From: an uncultured Gammaproteobacteria bacterium
GTDB taxonomy: Bacteria; Pseudomonadota; Gammaproteobacteria; PS1; Pseudothioglobaceae
Assembly: GCA_937896195.1 (NCBI GenBank)
Contig: CALBNC010000050.1
Location: forward strand, 1-36,724
Direction: 5' to 3'
Length of the DNA stretch: 36,724 bases
How positions within the stretch are numbered: the stretch's first letter is position 1; every line of letters starts with the position of its first letter. The notes below the pieces were generated by a model that saw nothing but the letters and a program-made list of their open reading frames with translations, made no database searches and was not told the DNA's origin. Below, in pieces: positions 1 to 8,999 of the stretch. Both the position numbers and the translations under genes were made by a program.

Positions 1-1811
1 TACTTTCCGCGTGAACGCTTACGATCTACTTCTTTAAGTTTACGCTTACGAATACGAGTAGCATTTGGTGTTACTTCTACCAACTCATCATCATCAATAA
101 ATTCTAATGCTTGCTCAAGATCTAGCTTGATTGCTGTTGTTAGTGAAACCGCTTCATCTGTACCAGAGGCACGAACGTTAGTTAGCTGCTTACCTTTCAT
201 GACATTGATAACAAGATCTTTATCACGTGCATGAATGCCTACAACCATACCTTCGTAGACTTCAGTGTTATGCTCTACAAAGAACTTACCACTTTTCTGT
301 AAATTGAAAATTGCATAAGCAACTGCCTTACCTTGGTTCATTGAAATTAGTGAGCCGTTTGCACGCTGACCAATGTTGCCTGGCTTTTGAGGCTTGTACG
401 CATCAAAAGTAGAGTTCATCAAGCCTGAGCCAGTTGTCGCTGTTAAGAATTCTGTTCTAAAGCCAATCAAGCCACGTGCAGGAATATTAAAGTCAAGCTT
501 AACACGGCCATTGCCATCAGGTTGCATATTGGTTAGTTCACCTTTACGCTCGCCTAATTTTTCCATGACTGTACCTTGGTGTTGTGATTCAACATCAACG
601 CTTAAGTCTTCAAATGGTTCACAAATAACACCATCAATCTCTCTTAAAATAACTTGGGGACGACCAACAGCTAACTCAAAACCTTCACGACGCATGGTTT
701 CAATAAGTATTGATAAATGTAATTCACCACGACCAGATACTAAGAATTCTGACGGATCTGGGGTGTCTTCCACACGCAATGCAACGTTATAGATAAGCTC
801 TTTATCTAGGCGGTCGCGAATATTTCTTGAAGTGATGTACTTTCCATCTTGACCAGCAAATGGCGAATCGTTAACTCTAAAGGCCATCGATACAGTTGGC
901 TCATCAACACTTAGTGGTGGCAACGCTTCAATAGTTTCTGGATCACAAATAGTATCTGAAATTGAAAGACCTTCAATACCTGTAATACAAACAATATTAC
1001 CTGCTTCAGAAGTGCCAACATCAATCTTTTCTAAACCTAGGAATCCTTGTAAATTAGCAATTTTAGCTTTTCTCTGAACGCCATCTGGGCCCACAACAAC
1101 GACTTGCTGGTTCTTTTTAATAGTACCACGAGTAATACGGCCAATGCCAATTGCACCAACGAATGATGAATAATCTAGTGCTGAAATTTGCATTTGCAAT
1201 GGTGCATTGACATCGACTTCTGGTGCAGCTACTTTTTCAACAATAGTTTCAAACATTGGAAGCATATCGCCTTCACGCACGTCATCTTTTAATGATGCAT
1301 AACCATTAATACTTGAAGCATAAATAATAGGGAAATCTAGTTGCTCATCAGTTGCACCTAGTTGGTCGAATAATTCAAATACTTGGTCAATTACCCAGTC
1401 AGGGCGAGCTGCATCTTTATCAATCTTGTTAATAACAACAATTGGATTAAGGCCTTGGTCAAATGCTTTTTTAGTCACAAAACGCGTTTGAGGCATTGGA
1501 CCCTCTTGTGCATCCACTAATAGTAATACTGAATCTACCATAGATAGTACACGCTCAACTTCACCACCAAAATCGGCGTGTCCTGGGGTGTCTACGATAT
1601 TAATATGGTAATCTTTCCACTTAATCGCTGTATTCTTAGAAGAAATAGTAATGCCACGCTCTTTTTCAAGATCGTTTGAGTCCATCATACGGTCTGTTGA
1701 CTCAAAACGCTCCTCGAAAGTTTCTGATTGCTCCAATAGTTTATCAACCAGTGTCGTTTTACCGTGGTCAACGTGAGCAATAATGGCAATATTTCTAAGT
1801 TTAGTATTCAT
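1..1811 (-). CDS. bipA: Ribosome-associated GTPase BipA/TypA (3' end at window edge)
   Basis: Translation-factor GTPase that binds the ribosome in the EF-G site and helps 50S assembly and growth under cold or other stress. The frame is open from the ATG at 1809-1811 to the left edge and is missing from the ORF track because no stop lies inside. G1 is AHVDHGKTT (residues 12-20), G3 is [13 protein letters not shown]4 is NKID. After the GTPase and EF-Tu-like domains come the BipA C-terminal blocks [32 protein letters not shown] and [16 protein letters not shown]. The 603 visible codons end in RGK, and bases 1-2 would begin a TA- codon, probably the stop, as E. coli BipA is 607 aa. It is divergent from rlmE with a 91-bp gap, and I see no clear Shine-Dalgarno before the start. 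Confidence 0.97.
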   Translation of the reverse strand, partial: MNTKLRNIAIIAHVDHGKTTLVDKLLEQSETFEERFESTDRMMDSNDLEKERGITISSKNTAIKWKDYHINIVDTPGHADFGGEVERVLSMVDSVLLLVDAQEGPMPQTRFVTKKAFDQGLNPIVVINKIDKDAARPDWVIDQVFELFDQLGATDEQLDFPIIYASSINGYASLKDDVREGDMLPMFETIVEKVAAPEVDVNAPLQMQISALDYSSFVGAIGIGRITRGTIKKNQQVVVVGPDGVQRKAKIANLQGFLGLEKIDVGTSEAGNIVCITGIEGLSISDTICDPETIEALPPLSVDEPTVSMAFRVNDSPFAGQDGKYITSRNIRDRLDKELIYNVALRVEDTPDPSEFLVSGRGELHLSILIETMRREGFELAVGRPQVILREIDGVICEPFEDLSVDVESQHQGTVMEKLGERKGELTNMQPDGNGRVKLDFNIPARGLIGFRTEFLTATTGSGLMNSTFDAYKPQKPGNIGQRANGSLISMNQGKAVAYAIFNLQKSGKFFVEHNTEVYEGMVVGIHARDKDLVINVMKGKQLTNVRASGTDEAVSLTTAIKLDLEQALEFIDDDELVEVTPNATRIRKRKLKEVDRKRSRGK

Positions 1812-1858
1812 GCGTTTAAGGATGATTCGAAAAAGACACTATTATCCCCTAACTCTCT

Positions 1859-1864
1859 TATAAT
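1859..1864 (+). promoter_or_regulatory. Putative -10 element for rlmE-ispB-dinG
   Basis: A perfect TATAAT sits 38 bp upstream of the rlmE ATG on the plus strand. No good -35 is visible at 16-18 bp, so only the -10 is called. It overlaps the proposed bipA -10 on the other strand, so the two divergent promoters would share DNA. Confidence 0.35.
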
Positions 1865-1889
1865 ATTATCATTTATTAATGTGAATCAA
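1860..1889 (-). promoter_or_regulatory. Putative sigma-70 promoter for bipA
   Basis: On the minus strand TTGATT (1884-1889) is followed after 18 bp by TATTAT (1860-1865). This lies about 50 bp upstream of the bipA ATG in the divergent gap. The hexamers match sigma-70 consensus at 4/6 and about 5/6. In such an AT-rich gap chance matches are common. Confidence 0.35.
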
Positions 1890-1902
1890 TCACTTAAGAC
1901 TT

Positions 1903-2520
1903 ATGGGTAAAAAAAGTTCTTCGGGTCGCTGGATGAGCGAACATTTGAGTGACGAATATGTCAAAAAAGCTCAAAAAGAAGGTTATCGATCTCGAGCCGT
2001 CTACAAACTAACTGAAGCAGTTGCTAAAGACAAGTTTATCAAACCTGGTGATCGGGTTCTTGATTTGGGCGCCGCTCCAGGCAGTTGGAGTCAAGTGGCT
2101 ATCAGCATGGTTGGTAATAGCGGGCAAGTAATCGCAAGTGACATCCTAGATATTGACCCCATTGATGGCGTTGATTTTCTCTGTGGTGACTTTACCCAAA
2201 ATTCAGTTTATGAAGAACTTTTAGCATTAACAGCCGGTAAAAAAGTTGACGTTGTTCTGAGTGATATGGCGCCTAATATGAGTGGACAGCTCTCAGTTGA
2301 TATTCCTAAATCCATGTATTTATGCGAACTCGCACTTGATATGGCTATTAAAACGATAACGCCAAACGGCGCTTTTTTTATCAAAGTGTTTCAAGGTGCT
2401 GGATTTGATGAGTATGTTAAATCTTGTAGGGTAGCTTTTAACAAAGTTATTATTCGCAAACCTAAAGCGTCAAGATCACGATCTAAAGAAGTATATTTAC
2501 TGGCAAATGGATTAAAATAG
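1903..2520 (+). CDS. rlmE: 23S rRNA 2'-O-methyltransferase RlmE (FtsJ/RrmJ)
   Basis: Methylates the 2'-O of U2552 in the 23S rRNA A-loop using S-adenosylmethionine, a late step in 50S maturation. The SAM-binding motif is [13 protein letters not shown] (52-64). The catalytic K-D-K-E tetrad falls at K35 (VYKLTE), D121 ([10 protein letters not shown]), K161 (FIKVFQG) and E196 (SKEVYLL). These sit a constant three residues before E. coli K38/D124/K164/E199, and the 205-aa length matches the family. The basic N-terminus ([10 protein letters not shown]) is also typical. It leads a plus-strand run with ispB only 4 bp downstream. In many gammaproteobacteria rlmE is followed by ftsH; here it is followed by ispB. 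Confidence 0.97.
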   Translation: MGKKSSSGRWMSEHLSDEYVKKAQKEGYRSRAVYKLTEAVAKDKFIKPGDRVLDLGAAPGSWSQVAISMVGNSGQVIASDILDIDPIDGVDFLCGDFTQNSVYEELLALTAGKKVDVVLSDMAPNMSGQLSVDIPKSMYLCELALDMAIKTITPNGAFFIKVFQGAGFDEYVKSCRVAFNKVIIRKPKASRSRSKEVYLLANGLK

Positions 2521-2524
2521 TCGG

Positions 2525-3496
2525 ATGAAAGATTTTGATGATATCCAGACACTACTAAAAGATGATTTAGCGCAAACAGATGCTTTATTGCATTCTCGCT
2601 TAAGCTCTAATGTTGCCCTGATTAATCAGGTCAGTAGCTATATCATTAGTGCTGGTGGTAAGCGTCTACGCCCATTATTGCTATTATTATGTGCACGCGC
2701 CACTCACTATCAAGGTGAGCACCATCGTTTAATGGCGGTAGTGATCGAGCTTATCCACACTGCCACTTTATTACACGATGATATTGTCGATGAATCATCA
2801 ACGCGGCGTGGAAAGAATACCGCTAATGAAGTTTGGGGAAATGCTGCCAGTGTTTTGGTGGGAGATTTTTTATATTCAAGATCCTTTGAGATGATGGTTG
2901 AGCCAGGTTCAATGAAAATCATGCAAATTTTATCTAAAGCCACTAATGAAATTGCCCAGGGTGAGGTGTTACAATTACTCAATTGTAAAAATTCGACTCT
3001 AACGCAAGATGAATACTATCAAGTAATCGAACGTAAAACTGCGATACTTTTCCAAGCAGCAACACAAATTGGTGGCATTCTTTCAAAGGTTAACAACACT
3101 CAAGAACAAGCTTTAAAAGATTATGGCCTACATTTGGGTAATGCTTTTCAAATCATTGATGACGTCCTAGACTATGAATCAGACAGTGACACCATGGGTA
3201 AAGAAGTGGGTGATGACTTAAGCGAAGGAAAAACCACACTCCCAATGATCTACGCTTTGGCAAATACATCAGGTGCGGACAAGCAACTGCTAGAAGATGC
3301 AATTAACAATGCTGATAACACCAAGATTACTAAGGTAGTACAAATATTACAATCAGTTGATGCATTTGAGTACACTCGCAAGCAAGCAAAAAAATCTGCA
3401 GATTTAGCTAAAACTTCATTAGACAGTATTGATCAATCGCCTTACAAAGATGCATTAATTCTATTGTGTGATTTATCTTTAGCACGTAAGTCATAG
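2525..3496 (+). CDS. ispB: Octaprenyl/polyprenyl diphosphate synthase
   Basis: Trans-polyprenyl synthase that extends FPP with isopentenyl diphosphate to make the side chain of ubiquinone (and menaquinone if present). Visible are GGKRLRP (44-50) for substrate binding, the first Asp-rich motif DDIVDESSTRRG (85-96) and the second, DDVLDYESD (near 212), both metal/diphosphate-binding. The 323-aa length equals E. coli IspB. A small Ala near the first DD motif (HTATLLHDD) favours a long-chain product, but the exact chain length cannot be read from sequence. Starts 4 bp after rlmE, and its TAG stop overlaps the GTG start of dinG by one base, so translational coupling is likely. Confidence 0.93.
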   Translation: MKDFDDIQTLLKDDLAQTDALLHSRLSSNVALINQVSSYIISAGGKRLRPLLLLLCARATHYQGEHHRLMAVVIELIHTATLLHDDIVDESSTRRGKNTANEVWGNAASVLVGDFLYSRSFEMMVEPGSMKIMQILSKATNEIAQGEVLQLLNCKNSTLTQDEYYQVIERKTAILFQAATQIGGILSKVNNTQEQALKDYGLHLGNAFQIIDDVLDYESDSDTMGKEVGDDLSEGKTTLPMIYALANTSGADKQLLEDAINNADNTKITKVVQILQSVDAFEYTRKQAKKSADLAKTSLDSIDQSPYKDALILLCDLSLARKS

Positions 3497-5556
3497 TGTT
3501 ATCTGACGAGCTTAAAGCTCAAATTCGAGACTCATTTATTAAGCTAAAGTCTGATATGTCGGATTTTAACGTGCGCCCTTCACAAAACAAAATGATTGCT
3601 GAAATCTCTAAAACTTTATGTGGAGACTATAAAGATTCTAACAAAATTTTATGTGTGGAAGCGCCCACAGGAACAGGGAAAACTTTTGCCTATCTTCTTA
3701 GTAGTATCCCCATTGCCAAAGCCAATAAAAAGAAATTAATTGTATCTAGTGCGAATGTTGCCCTACAAGAGCAGCTTTTATTAAAGGATATCCCTGAGGC
3801 TCAAAAATATTGTCAAGTTGATTTTGAGTATGCCTTAGCTAAGGGAAGATCTCGTTATGTTTGCATTCGAAATTTAATTAATCTGTGCGAAGAAAAGTCA
3901 GCAGACAGTACACTGTTTGATTCAGACTTATTGTTTGATGAGCCTCCTGGTAAATATCAGTTAGAAGAAATGGGTGAGCTTTTAGAGGATTATTCTACCA
4001 AAAAATGGAACGGTGAAATTGACGACCTAATGCGTGCACCTGATCATAGTATTTGGCAAAAAATTAATTGTAATCGTTTTACTTGTACTGCAAAAAGTTG
4101 TGAGTTTTATCAAGATTGCGCTTTTTTCAAGGCTCGTAAGCAAATCACCAAGGCAGATGTAATCATTGCCAACCATGATTTGGTATTAGCAGATTTAGCA
4201 ACAGGAAACACGGTATTGCCCGATGTTGATGAATCTATTTTTATTTTTGATGAAGCACACCATTTGAGCGCCAAAGCTTTGTCTCATTTTTCTTTAAGTA
4301 CCGGTACTGAATTTATTAAAACCAGTATTCGCCAAGCCAAAGGCGTTAGTGATCAAATTTGTAAAATTACCCAGCAAGATTCCACAGATGTCAATATTAA
4401 ACAGGTGGATGATTATTTATCTGATTTAACAACAATACTCAAGACACTGGACTTTGATGAGGAGGTTTATTTATTTGATAAAGGTGTGGTTGATCAGCCC
4501 ATTAAAGATATTGCTAAAAACCTATTTATTGTCATTGGCAATATACAAAATAAGTTTTCTACATTAAGAGAATCTTGGTCTGATTATCTAAAAATAAAAG
4601 TCCTAGATAAAAGTATTAGTGACCCGATCAATACCGCTAGTGGTGAGTGTGAACAGCACCTTTCAGGCATTGTAGAATTACTGTCTTCTTTCTTAAAAAG
4701 TGATGATAACTCCCAATCTCCTCACTCTAGATGGATTGAAAAAAATACATTGGCTAACAAAAAAATTAACTATAGCTTATTTAGTGCGCAGACAGATGTT
4801 TCAGATAATTTAGATGCACTTATTTGGTCAAAAGCCTCTGGCGCAATCCTTACATCTGCAACTTTATCATCGTTAGGCAGTTTTGATCGACTCAACAAGC
4901 AGCTGGGTCTTAAAAAATCTGAGAATCAGTATTTACGCCTACCCTCTCCTTTTGTATTTGACCAAGTTGACTTTATTGTTGCTAAATTTAAAGCTAACCC
5001 TACCCAAGTATTTGATCATACTAAAGAGGTCGCCAGCCAACTTCTCAAGCGCATTGATACACAGCAAGGCACCTTGGTTTTATTTGCTTCTAATAAGCAA
5101 ATGCAAATGGTGGCCGATATGATTGAGAAAAAACTCGATTGTAGTCTTTTCATTCAAGGCGAATACCCAAAAAAAACCATCCTAGAAAAGCATACTAATC
5201 TGCGAAAAAATAACAAAGGCAGTGTAATTTTTGGACTAGATAGCTTTGCTGAAGGTGTTGACCTTAAAGGGGATAATTTAACCCACGTGGTGATTGTTAA
5301 ATTGCGATTTAGTGTGCCTACTTCGCCAATCGATAAAACCTTATCTGACTATTTACAATCTCAAAATAGAAATCCTTTCATGGAGATTTCTTTGCCTGAC
5401 GCATCACTAAGACTGATACAAGCCTGCGGGCGATTAATTCGCACTGAAACTGACACGGGAAAAATCACTATTTTTGATAATCGTTTAGTGAGTAAATTCT
5501 ATGGCAAGCAACTGTTAGCTGCCCTACCAAACTATAACATCGTTATCGAATCTTAA
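3496..5556 (+). CDS. dinG: DinG-type Fe-S ATP-dependent DNA helicase
   Basis: XPD-like superfamily 2 helicase, 5'-3', thought to resolve R-loops and replication-transcription conflicts. Walker A is APTGTGKTF (56-64) and Walker B/DEAH box is FDEAHHLS (near 252). Four cysteines (YVCIRN, FTCTAKSC, YQDC) sit between motifs Ia and II, as expected for the 4Fe-4S cluster. The C-terminal domain has SATLSS, FGLDSFAEGVDL and the motif VI block QACGRLIRTETD. At 686 aa it is close to E. coli DinG (716) and longer than YoaA (636). Starts at GTG in the TAGTG junction with ispB. Its stop overlaps the convergent trkH stop by 4 bp, leaving no room for a terminator. A YoaA assignment is the main alternative. 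Confidence 0.9.
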   Translation: MLSDELKAQIRDSFIKLKSDMSDFNVRPSQNKMIAEISKTLCGDYKDSNKILCVEAPTGTGKTFAYLLSSIPIAKANKKKLIVSSANVALQEQLLLKDIPEAQKYCQVDFEYALAKGRSRYVCIRNLINLCEEKSADSTLFDSDLLFDEPPGKYQLEEMGELLEDYSTKKWNGEIDDLMRAPDHSIWQKINCNRFTCTAKSCEFYQDCAFFKARKQITKADVIIANHDLVLADLATGNTVLPDVDESIFIFDEAHHLSAKALSHFSLSTGTEFIKTSIRQAKGVSDQICKITQQDSTDVNIKQVDDYLSDLTTILKTLDFDEEVYLFDKGVVDQPIKDIAKNLFIVIGNIQNKFSTLRESWSDYLKIKVLDKSISDPINTASGECEQHLSGIVELLSSFLKSDDNSQSPHSRWIEKNTLANKKINYSLFSAQTDVSDNLDALIWSKASGAILTSATLSSLGSFDRLNKQLGLKKSENQYLRLPSPFVFDQVDFIVAKFKANPTQVFDHTKEVASQLLKRIDTQQGTLVLFASNKQMQMVADMIEKKLDCSLFIQGEYPKKTILEKHTNLRKNNKGSVIFGLDSFAEGVDLKGDNLTHVVIVKLRFSVPTSPIDKTLSDYLQSQNRNPFMEISLPDASLRLIQACGRLIRTETDTGKITIFDNRLVSKFYGKQLLAALPNYNIVIES

Positions 5557-7001
5557 AAGCGCCAAAAAGCTTTATGTAATAAAGCCATTAATGTCAAGAT
5601 TTCCAGACGGCCTAATAACATTGAAAAACTCAAAATCCACTTTGCACTCTCACTAATAGAGCCGTAATTTTCTGCCACACTTCCCAAACCTGGGCCAAGG
5701 TTATTAATACTTGCAGCGGCTGCTGAGAAAGCACTAACTTGGTCCATACCGGCAAACATGAGTGCTACTAGAATGAAAACAAAAGCAATGACAAAAAGTG
5801 AAAAGAATCCCCATACTGAAACCAAGGTACTTTCAGCAACACTTCGCTGATTTAGCTTGATATTAATTTGTGCATTAGGATGAATAAATTTCTTAATTTC
5901 TTTCATGGCCAACTTAAACATTAGCAACACTCTAACCATTTTAATACCGCCGCCTGTTGACCCGGCGCAAGCACCTATAAAACTGGCAAAAATGAGTAGT
6001 ACTGGCAGCATAAATGGCCATAATGAAAAATTAGTAGATGCAAATCCAGTAGTAGTTGCCATCGAAATACTTTGAAAAATACCATATCTAAGCGCATCTT
6101 CTGCTGTTTTATAATAACCCTCATTCCATAATTCGATTGAGATTATCAAGCTTAAGACGCTCAATACCAAGACATAGGCTTTAAATTCAGAATCCTTGAA
6201 AAATTCTAAAATATCCTTCTTTCGCCAAACAAAGAAATGTAGGGAAAAATTAATACCAGCTAAAAACATAAACATAATGGCTACTGATTCAATAGCGATA
6301 GAGTCAAAGTATCCAATAGATAAATCATGAGTAGAAAAGCCACCAATAGCAACAGTGGTATAGCTATGCCCGATAGCATCAAACACACTCATGCCCGCCC
6401 AATAATAAGCCAATGCACAAGCAAGTGTAAGGCTTAAGTAAATTTTCCACAATGCTTTAGCAGTCTGCGTGAGTTTTGGGGTTAACCTATCTTTAGAAAT
6501 GCCACTAGACTCAGCATGATACAGCTCCATACCACCAACACCCAGCATAGGCAAAATAGCCACTGCCAAAACGATAATACCCATGCCACCAAGCCATTGC
6601 AGCTGTTGACGGTAATACAAAATAGCTCTTGGTAAATCATCAAGGCCTGATAAAACAGTCGCACCTGTTGTTGTTAAACCTGACATTGACTCAAAAAATG
6701 CATCTGAGAAAGTCACGTGTAAAGACTCTGACAATAAAAAAGGAATGGTCGCAAATAGTGACAAAACAAACCAAAAGCTCACTACAACTAAAACACCTTC
6801 GCGAATTCTAAAATCTTTAGTGGATTTTCTAAAAGGCAAATAAAGTAATAATCCACTGCTTAGCGTTAGTGCAAATGCTATTAAAAATGACGAAGCCTCA
6901 TTCTGTTGATAAATAAAATCTACAACAACCGGAGGTAGTTGAGTTAAGCTAAAGACCATTAGCAATAAGCCAATAGTTTTAAAAACAATACTAAATTGCA
7001 T
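5553..7001 (-). CDS. trkH: Trk potassium uptake protein TrkH
   Basis: Potassium-translocating inner-membrane subunit of the Trk system, gated by TrkA. It is hydrophobic throughout, with about 10-12 membrane segments. All four pore-loop signatures are visible in order: GLTTTGATVL, TVAIGGFSTHD, ATTTGFASTNF and NNLGPGLG, each keeping the selectivity-filter glycine. The basic loop PLLTPK-like SKDRLTPKLTQTAKALWK is typical of TrkH rather than KtrB. Length 482 aa matches E. coli TrkH (483). It follows trkA after 13 bp and is last in ntrY-ntrX-trkA-trkH. Confidence 0.96.
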   Translation of the reverse strand: MQFSIVFKTIGLLLMVFSLTQLPPVVVDFIYQQNEASSFLIAFALTLSSGLLLYLPFRKSTKDFRIREGVLVVVSFWFVLSLFATIPFLLSESLHVTFSDAFFESMSGLTTTGATVLSGLDDLPRAILYYRQQLQWLGGMGIIVLAVAILPMLGVGGMELYHAESSGISKDRLTPKLTQTAKALWKIYLSLTLACALAYYWAGMSVFDAIGHSYTTVAIGGFSTHDLSIGYFDSIAIESVAIMFMFLAGINFSLHFFVWRKKDILEFFKDSEFKAYVLVLSVLSLIISIELWNEGYYKTAEDALRYGIFQSISMATTTGFASTNFSLWPFMLPVLLIFASFIGACAGSTGGGIKMVRVLLMFKLAMKEIKKFIHPNAQINIKLNQRSVAESTLVSVWGFFSLFVIAFVFILVALMFAGMDQVSAFSAAAASINNLGPGLGSVAENYGSISESAKWILSFSMLLGRLEILTLMALLHKAFWRF

Positions 7002-7014
7002 AATTTATCCCAGT

Positions 7015-8388
7015 TTAGTCAAAATAGCCTGCAAACAGCTTTTCAACTTCGTGAATTTTGTTCACATCTGTTAATACCAAAAGCACATGGTCATCTTCTT
7101 CAATCACTACCTTTCTTGAGCCCATAATAACTTCATTGTTGCGCACGATAGAACCCACGACAACACCATCTGGGAGTTTAATCTCACCAATGGTTTTGCC
7201 CACTACATCCGAATGATTTTTATCTCCATGAACAATCACCTCAATTGCCTCAGACTTACCTTGGCGCAAGGAATGAACCATCATTGTGTCTCCTTTACGA
7301 ATATGCGCGAGGATACCACTTGTGGTAATTTGGTCAGGCGAGATAACCATATCTACATCTTCACTCTGCTCCGCTAAATCTTCATAAACGTTACGCTTAA
7401 CAAGAGCAATTGTCTTATGTGCGCCAAGACGCTTTGCCAAAATAGAAACGATAACATTAATCTCATCAGAGTCAGTAAGGGCCAAGAATAAATCTGTGTT
7501 TTCGATGCCTTCTTCCAATAACAATTCCTCATCAGAAGCATTGCCACGAAGCACCAATACATCGTCTAATTCATCGGCAATTTCTTTAACGCGATCTTGG
7601 TCCATTTCGATAATACGGACACGGTGATTTGCCTCTAAATGCTTGGCTAAATTAAGACCAATACGTCCACCACCTGCAATAATAATATTTTTATAGGCCT
7701 TGTCTACTCGTCTAAATTCTTTAAGCACTTTAGAGACGCTACTTTTTTTAGTAACGAAATAAACACGATCGCCATCTTTGATAACCGTATCTCCATAAGC
7801 TGGAATTGCTCGACCATTGCGATACAAGCTCACAATACGCATGCGTATTTTAGGCAAATGTTTATGTAATTCCTTAATAGGATGGCCAACAATAGGAGTG
7901 CCAGCATAAGCCCTAGTTTCAACCAATTGCACCAATCCATTTTCAAATTCAAATACTTGCTCAGATCCTGGCTCTTCTACGACTCGCTTAATGTAGTTAG
8001 TCACCAAGATTTCAGGCGTAATCACAAAGTCAATAGGGATAGCTTCATCGGAAAATAACTCTTTTCGATGGAGGTATTCAGCAGTACGTATACGGGCAAT
8101 TTTTTTATTAACCCGGTAAAGTGTATGTGCCATTTGACAAGCAAGCATATTATCTTCATCAGATTTGGTTACAGCAATAACCATATCCATATTATGAATA
8201 TCAGCCTCTTCAAGGATGTTTGGATAGGAGGCCTGGCCACAAATAGTTTTAATATCTAGATGACGTTGGAGATCAAGCAAGTTGCTTTCAGCTTTATCAA
8301 TAATAGTAATATCGTTATCACTATCTTCACTTAAATATCGAGCCAATGTTGCGCCAACTTGTCCAGCACCTAAAATTAAAATTTTCAT
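7015..8388 (-). CDS. trkA: Trk system NAD-binding regulatory subunit TrkA
   Basis: Cytoplasmic peripheral protein that binds NAD(H)/ATP and gates TrkH. It is a tandem duplication: the first Rossmann motif GAGQVGATLA (residues 7-16) with its RCK-C half, and the second motif GGGRIGLNLA (near 239-248) with another RCK-C half near the C-terminus (GDKNHSDVVGKTIGEI, EEDDHVLLV). Length 457 aa against 458 in E. coli. Lies 2 bp downstream of ntrX and 13 bp upstream of trkH, so both Trk subunits are likely made from the ntrYX transcript. Both nucleotide sites look intact. Confidence 0.97.
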   Translation of the reverse strand: MKILILGAGQVGATLARYLSEDSDNDITIIDKAESNLLDLQRHLDIKTICGQASYPNILEEADIHNMDMVIAVTKSDEDNMLACQMAHTLYRVNKKIARIRTAEYLHRKELFSDEAIPIDFVITPEILVTNYIKRVVEEPGSEQVFEFENGLVQLVETRAYAGTPIVGHPIKELHKHLPKIRMRIVSLYRNGRAIPAYGDTVIKDGDRVYFVTKKSSVSKVLKEFRRVDKAYKNIIIAGGGRIGLNLAKHLEANHRVRIIEMDQDRVKEIADELDDVLVLRGNASDEELLLEEGIENTDLFLALTDSDEINVIVSILAKRLGAHKTIALVKRNVYEDLAEQSEDVDMVISPDQITTSGILAHIRKGDTMMVHSLRQGKSEAIEVIVHGDKNHSDVVGKTIGEIKLPDGVVVGSIVRNNEVIMGSRKVVIEEDDHVLLVLTDVNKIHEVEKLFAGYFD

Positions 8389-8390
8389 GA

Positions 8391-8984
8391 TTAAGCCTTA
8401 TTTTTATCGATTCCTAGATCTCTTAGTTTTCGGTATAGCGTTGTTCGCTCCAATCCTGCCAAGGTGGCAACTGTTGCAATATTGTAATTATTTTCTTCTA
8501 AATGATGATTAAAATATTCTTTTTCAAAAATATTTCTCGCTACTTTCAAAGGCGCATCAAAATCAATACCTGTAATACTATTTTTACTAGCATTGTTATT
8601 ATTTTTGAAAACTTGTTCTGACAAAATTCTACGCACAAATGGCAAGATATCGTGCAAGGGTTTTTTCAAAAAATCAACTGCACCGAGTTTAATGGCTTTC
8701 ACCACATCATTGTGCTCCGCATGGCCGGACATCATAACAATTGGGGTTGAAAAATCTGCGTTAATCCATTCTTCAAGCAATGACATACCATCCTGGCCCG
8801 GCATCCAAACATCCATCATAACCAAGTCAAAAGATTGATCCTCAATAAGAGCTTTAGCCTCTTGAGCGTTAGCTGCCAAACTTACTTGATAATTGACATC
8901 TTCTAAGGTGTCCATAATTGTTTCTGCATTAATACTTTCGTCATCAATAATAAGAATTTTTCCGATAATGTTTTTCTCGTTCAT
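8391..8984 (-). CDS. NtrX-like response regulator lacking the AAA+ domain
   Basis: Two-domain regulator, 197 aa. Receiver domain at about 8-125 with the acidic pocket IIDDE (D14, D15), phospho-acceptor D58 (VMMDVWMPG), MMSGHA and K108-P109. After a short Asn/Lys linker comes a Fis-type helix-turn-helix at about 158-193 (EYFNHHLEENNYNIATVATLAG, LERTTLYRKLRDLGI), which closely resembles the C-terminus of NtrX. The roughly 240-residue sigma-54 AAA+ domain of normal NtrX (about 450 aa, with GAFTGA loop) is absent. It cannot therefore activate sigma-54 promoters and more likely works as a repressor or a class-I type activator. The adjacent ntrY-like kinase is its expected partner. SD AAGGA precedes the ATG. 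Confidence 0.88.
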   Translation of the reverse strand: MNEKNIIGKILIIDDESINAETIMDTLEDVNYQVSLAANAQEAKALIEDQSFDLVMMDVWMPGQDGMSLLEEWINADFSTPIVMMSGHAEHNDVVKAIKLGAVDFLKKPLHDILPFVRRILSEQVFKNNNNASKNSITGIDFDAPLKVARNIFEKEYFNHHLEENNYNIATVATLAGLERTTLYRKLRDLGIDKNKA

Positions 8985-8999
8985 TGCACCGTCCTTTTT

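Noticed and set aside
394-792. Plus-strand 132-aa ORF in the track
   Set aside because: It lies wholly antisense to bipA, whose minus-strand frame has all GTPase motifs. Composition is that of a shadow frame.
7374-8838. Small ORFs at 7374-7562, 8068-8259, 8282-8512 and 8593-8838
   Set aside because: They are alternative frames of trkA and the NtrX-like gene without start signals or known domains.
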